The notes beneath the pieces were generated by a model, which saw only the letters and a program-made list of their open reading frames with translations, ran no database searches and was not told where the DNA came from. Shown here piece after piece: positions 6,355 to 9,379 of a stretch of 9,379 nt of DNA. The stretch is from DATKDP01 sp035546335 (GTDB taxonomy: Bacteria > Acidobacteriota > Thermoanaerobaculia > Gp7-AA8), in contig DATKDP010000032.1 in assembly GCA_035546335.1 (NCBI GenBank), positions 1 through 9,379 on the forward strand. Direction: 5' to 3'. Every line of letters starts with the position of its first letter. Position 1 is the first letter of the stretch. The translations under genes and the position numbers were made by a program.

Positions 6355-7365
6355 TCACCGCGGGACCGCGACCTCGGAGACGATCCGGTGAATGAACTTC
6401 GTCTCCGGCGAGAAGTCGCCGCGAGACACGCGCCGGTCGCGCAGGACGATCCGATGCGAAAGCACAGGCGCCGCGAGCCGCTTCACGTCATCGGGAATCA
6501 CGTAGTCGCGGCCCTCCACCATGGCCAGCGCCTGGACGGCCTTGAAGAAGACGAGCGCGCCGCGTGTCGATACCCCGAGGGAGACTTCCGGATGCGTGCG
6601 CGTGGTCTGCACGATCGTCATGATGTAGTCGACCAACGCATCGTCGGCGTGGACGAGAGGGACGCGCGCCTGCAGCGCATGCACGTCGTGAAGCGTCAGA
6701 ACCGGCTCGAGGTGATCGAGCGCCGCCTGCGCACCTCCGGCGCGGATGAGGTGTTTCTCGTCGGACGCATTGGGGTAGCCGAGCTTGAGCTTCATCAGAA
6801 AGCGGTCGAGCTGCGATTCGGGCAGCGGATACGTCCCGACGTGCTCGACCGGATTCTGCGTCGCCATCACCAGGAACGGCTCGGGGAGTGCGATCCGCCG
6901 CTTTTCGATCGAGATCATTCCCTCGTTCATCGCCTCCAGCAGAGCCGACTGTGATTTCGGAGTCGCGCGATTGATCTCGTCGGCCAGCAGCACGTTGGTG
7001 AAGATGGGACCCGAGATGAATTCGAACTCCTGATGATCCTGATTGAAGATGGTCACACCCACGATGTCCGCTGGAAGCAGATCGCTCGTGAACTGGATGC
7101 GCTGGAACGAAAGCGACAGCGAACTGGCCAGCGCGTGCGCCAGCGTCGTTTTTCCCACGCCCGGGACGTCCTCGAACAGGATGTGTCCCTTGGCGAGAAT
7201 CGCCGCGATCGCATACTGCACGATCTCGTGCTTCCCGCGAATGACCTTTTCGACGTTCGCCTGAAGCTCGGCGATCTTCGAGAGAGAAACGCTGTCGGGA
7301 ACCGGTTCGACTGCCATCGTGTCCTGCTCTCGGGCCGGCGCCCGACCTTCATCGATCGTCGTCAC
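6355..7365 (-). CDS. MoxR family AAA+ ATPase
   Basis: A 336-residue AAA+ ATPase of the MoxR group, cytosolic, proposed to act as a chaperone that remodels or activates partner proteins encoded beside it. Seen are Walker A VPGVGKT (67-73), Walker B LLADEINRA (126-134), sensor 1 ATQNP (168-172), the putative arginine finger in LPESQLDRF (Arg188) and sensor 2 STRGA (Arg268). The alpha-helical lid region runs to about residue 330. No membrane segment is present. The start is uncertain: the longest version begins with GTG at 7365; an ATG at 7317 (residue 17) is preceded by AGGA at a short four-base spacing and gives 320 residues, equally normal for the family. It lies 30 bp downstream of the ETF-QO gene and directly before DUF58 and transglutaminase genes, the standard MoxR neighbourhood. 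Confidence 0.95.
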   Translation of the reverse strand: MTTIDEGRAPAREQDTMAVEPVPDSVSLSKIAELQANVEKVIRGKHEIVQYAIAAILAKGHILFEDVPGVGKTTLAHALASSLSLSFQRIQFTSDLLPADIVGVTIFNQDHQEFEFISGPIFTNVLLADEINRATPKSQSALLEAMNEGMISIEKRRIALPEPFLVMATQNPVEHVGTYPLPESQLDRFLMKLKLGYPNASDEKHLIRAGGAQAALDHLEPVLTLHDVHALQARVPLVHADDALVDYIMTIVQTTRTHPEVSLGVSTRGALVFFKAVQALAMVEGRDYVIPDDVKRLAAPVLSHRIVLRDRRVSRGDFSPETKFIHRIVSEVAVPR

Positions 7366-7395
7366 GCGTCACTCGCCCGCTCTCCGCGGCGCCGT

Positions 7396-9099
7396 TCACA
7401 ACTTGTCGTAGTGCGGGCCGCCTCCCCCTTCCGGCGGAACCCAGGTGATGATCTGGTAGGGATCCATGATGTCGCATGTCTTGCAATGGAAACAGTTGGT
7501 GAAGTTGAGGAAGGGCACCCGCCCGCGTCCATCCGCAGTCGGCTGTGGCTCGTAGACATTCGCGGGACAGAAATGCAGACAGGGGTTTCCATATTCCTCA
7601 GTGCAACGCGTGATGCAGATCTCGGTGTCGTGAATCAGCAGATGCGGCGGCTGATTCTCTTCGTGCACCACCCCCCCATGGTAGACGTCGCTCACCTTGT
7701 CGAGCGTGTATTGATTGTCGAACTTCATCTTCTCGGGCGGATGCGGATCCTCCGTTCCGAAGTAGCTCCTGATTCGCTCCATCCTCTCGTGTCCCGCGTG
7801 CCCTTCCAGCCGATCGACGACCCCGTAGCCCCTGCCGCCGGTGAGCAGCCCCAGTCCGGCATTCAACAAGCCGGCGATCTGGCCGTGCTCGAATGCCTGA
7901 TGAAAGTTCCGCTGTCGATGGAGCTCGGTGCGAGCCCACGATTCCTCGAAACGACTCTCGTATTCGGACAACTTCTGCCCGGAGTAGTCCTCATCCAGCA
8001 GAGCTCCGAGCGCCGTTTCAGCGGCCAGCATTCCCGACTTGATCCCGAGGTGGATTCCCTTGAGCCGGGCTCCGTTGAGATAGCCGGCGGAATCTCCGGT
8101 GATCATGAACCCATCGCCCCACATCCGCGGCATCGAGAAGTATCCACCTTCGGGGATCGCTTTCGCTCCCGCCCCGACGATCGTTCCTCCCTCGAGCAGC
8201 TTCCTGATCGAAGGATGCGTCTTGTAGCGCTGGAGCTCGTGATGCGGATCGAGCGTCGGATTTCGATAATCGAGTCCGACCACCAGGCCGATGTCGATCA
8301 GCCGATCCTTCATTCCATAGATGAACCCTCCGCCGAAGGTGTCGATGTCCAGCGGCCACCCCATCGTGTGAATCACGCTGCCCGCAGGGAATCGATCGTC
8401 CGGCACCTGCCAGATCTCCTTGATCCCGAGCGAATAGACTTGAGGATTTTTTCCCGCGTAGAGATCGAGAATCTCCGCCAGCTGCCGTGTCAGCGTTCCG
8501 CGCGGTCCCTCGGCCAGAATCACGATTTTCGCGCGGATGTCGACTCCCGGCTCGTAGTTGCTCTTCGGCCTCCCCTGCTTGTCGATTCCCTTGTCGGCGG
8601 TTCGCACGCCGACCACGCGGCCCTCCTCCATCAGCACGCGTGCGCAGGGAAAACCCGGGAAGAGATCGACTCCGGCATCGCCCACGATCGGCGCCATCCA
8701 GCGGCACATCTCCGACAGAGAGATCACGTAGTTGCCATGGTTGCGGAGAGGCGGCGGCTGGACCGGCGCCTTGAAATGCCGCGTCGAGGACATCATCCAG
8801 AGCTCGTCCGTGCCCACTTCCGCGTCCACCGGACAGCCGCGATCGAGCCAGTCGGGCATCAGCTCGGCGATGCCGCGGGGATCCATCACCGCACCGGAGA
8901 TCCCGTGGGACCCGATCTCCTCCCCCTTTTCCAGAAGTGCGATCGTGATGCCATCGAGGCGCCTTTCCGGCTCACCATCGTTGTGGCGGCGGATGCTCTC
9001 CGCGAGATGCCACGCCGCGGCGAGTCCGGCCGGCCCTCCTCCGACGATCACCACGTCCATCTCGAGCGTTTCCCGCTCGATCCCAGGTAGTTCCGCCAT
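7396..9099 (-). CDS. Electron transfer flavoprotein-ubiquinone oxidoreductase (ETF-QO)
   Basis: A 567-residue flavoprotein that takes electrons from reduced electron-transfer flavoprotein and passes them to the membrane quinone pool, linking fatty-acid and amino-acid dehydrogenases to respiration. The FAD dinucleotide-binding motif GGGPAG is at 20-25; ITGDSAGYLN (333-342) is a second FAD-contact region. The C-terminal ferredoxin-like domain has NPCLHFCPANVYE and NCFHCKTCDIMDP. Cys511, Cys536, Cys539 and Cys542 align with the 4Fe-4S ligands of mitochondrial ETF-QO, followed by WVPPEGGGGPHY. Additional Cys495, 499 and 507 belong to a stretch I recall as common in bacterial members. There is no signal peptide; membrane association is monotopic in the family. 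The ATG at 9099 has GGAG nine bases upstream, and the residues before the FAD motif resemble the usual RExMExDVVIVG start. No etfA or etfB lies in the window. The closest alternative name, FixC, is shorter and lacks this fused iron-sulfur domain. Confidence 0.96.
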   Translation of the reverse strand: MAELPGIERETLEMDVVIVGGGPAGLAAAWHLAESIRRHNDGEPERRLDGITIALLEKGEEIGSHGISGAVMDPRGIAELMPDWLDRGCPVDAEVGTDELWMMSSTRHFKAPVQPPPLRNHGNYVISLSEMCRWMAPIVGDAGVDLFPGFPCARVLMEEGRVVGVRTADKGIDKQGRPKSNYEPGVDIRAKIVILAEGPRGTLTRQLAEILDLYAGKNPQVYSLGIKEIWQVPDDRFPAGSVIHTMGWPLDIDTFGGGFIYGMKDRLIDIGLVVGLDYRNPTLDPHHELQRYKTHPSIRKLLEGGTIVGAGAKAIPEGGYFSMPRMWGDGFMITGDSAGYLNGARLKGIHLGIKSGMLAAETALGALLDEDYSGQKLSEYESRFEESWARTELHRQRNFHQAFEHGQIAGLLNAGLGLLTGGRGYGVVDRLEGHAGHERMERIRSYFGTEDPHPPEKMKFDNQYTLDKVSDVYHGGVVHEENQPPHLLIHDTEICITRCTEEYGNPCLHFCPANVYEPQPTADGRGRVPFLNFTNCFHCKTCDIMDPYQIITWVPPEGGGGPHYDKL

Positions 9100-9134
9100 G
9101 CGAGCCCACTCCGTTCCGTGAAGATTCGAGTTCT

Positions 9135-9158
9135 GCCCTCCTGCATTCAGAGGAGGGC
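9135..9158. promoter_or_regulatory. Stem-loop in the ETF-QO 5' leader region
   Basis: Perfect 8-bp arms GCCCTCCT (9135-9142) and AGGAGGGC (9151-9158) enclose an 8-nt loop, 36-59 bp upstream of the ETF-QO start codon. If the promoter lies further upstream, the hairpin is in the leader mRNA. No T-run follows on either strand, so it is not a standard terminator. One arm on either strand contains an AGGAGG sequence, but no start codon lies at a suitable distance, so it is not an obvious ribosome binding site. Confidence 0.5.
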
Positions 9159-9202
9159 GACAGAAACGATATCACGTCGCCATGGGCCGAATCCCAGCCA
9201 CT

Positions 9203-9379
9203 CCACGTGGCTGAAGATTCCGATCTTCAGCCCGGTGACGGACGACCCGGTGAGCCATGGGGACGATGCCACGTGGCTGAAGATTCCGATCTTCAGCCCG
9301 GTGACGGACGACGCAGTGACCCATGGGGACGATGCCACGTGGCTGAAGATTCCGATCTTCAGCCCGGTGACGGACGACG
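9203..9379. repeat. 66-bp tandem repeat array with hairpin in each unit, cut by window end
   Basis: Units start at 9203, 9269 and 9335, an exact 66-bp period. The first 44 bases of each are identical; over the rest of the unit, units 1 and 2 differ at only three bases (near 9247-9254 versus 9313-9320). Each unit contains a perfect stem with 10-bp arms GGCTGAAGAT and ATCTTCAGCC around a TCCG loop (9209-9232, 9275-9298, 9341-9364), plus palindromes CCACGTGG and CCATGG. A degenerate CCATGGG near 9180 may be the worn edge. Because 66 is a multiple of 3, open frames persist on both strands: plus-strand repeats read TWLKIPIFSPVTDD, minus-strand repeats read VTGLKIGIFSHV and end at a TGA (9147-9149), 47 bp before ETF-QO. 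Neither has a convincing start in the window, so I call it a repeat and leave coding undecided. Confidence 0.9.

Noticed and set aside
7033..9090. Plus-strand 685-residue open frame
   Set aside because: Antisense to ETF-QO, which has full FAD and iron-sulfur motifs; the plus frame is Arg/His-rich and featureless.
9203..9379. CRISPR array
   Set aside because: The segments between the hairpin-containing identical parts are nearly identical to each other rather than unique spacers, and no cas genes are present. This is a simple tandem repeat.
9118..9379. Partial coding gene in the tandem array (plus from GTG 9118, or minus ending at 9147)
   Set aside because: Both strands are open because the period is a multiple of three; neither shows a ribosome binding site or known domain, so it is kept as a finding and not annotated as a gene.

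Overview
The window is a GC-rich bacterial chromosomal segment with five confident protein genes. It has GC-rich third codon positions and long open frames antisense to every gene. Gene content (ETF-quinone oxidoreductase with a 4Fe-4S domain, MoxR/DUF58/transglutaminase cluster, PdxJ, ABC-F ATPase) fits an aerobically respiring, high-GC bacterium. An Acidobacteriota-like organism is my best guess, but the sequence does not prove it. No phage, transposase, CRISPR, tRNA or rRNA gene was seen.

Layout: positions 1-293 are non-coding, AT-richer at the edge, then packed with short repeats. The repeats are ten contiguous 7-mers of two kinds, an inverted partial copy, and a duplicated GAGGGGCAAGAGGG, and they run up to the stop codon of an ABC-F ATPase gene (294-2234, minus). 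A 117-bp divergent promoter region holding a perfect 14-bp palindrome separates this gene from pdxJ (2352-3074, plus), which looks leaderless. Positions 3075-3314, between the convergent pdxJ and transglutaminase genes, hold two inverted-repeat structures.

Positions 3315-9099 are a co-directional minus-strand run, transcribed in the order ETF-QO, MoxR AAA+ ATPase, DUF58 protein, TgpA-like membrane transglutaminase. Gaps are 30 bp and 42 bp, and the last pair overlaps by 20 bp. MoxR, DUF58 and transglutaminase form a widely conserved envelope-associated trio: the ATPase is thought to act as a chaperone or remodeler for the membrane-anchored partners. ETF-QO passes electrons from electron-transfer flavoprotein to quinone, and its place at the head of this run is probably incidental co-transcription.

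The right edge (9203-9379) is a 66-bp near-perfect tandem array, each unit carrying a 10-bp-arm hairpin with a UNCG-type loop. It continues beyond the window and could be non-coding or a 22-residue-repeat coding region. It and the heptamer block are the least explained parts of the window. I see no convincing new multi-gene system.
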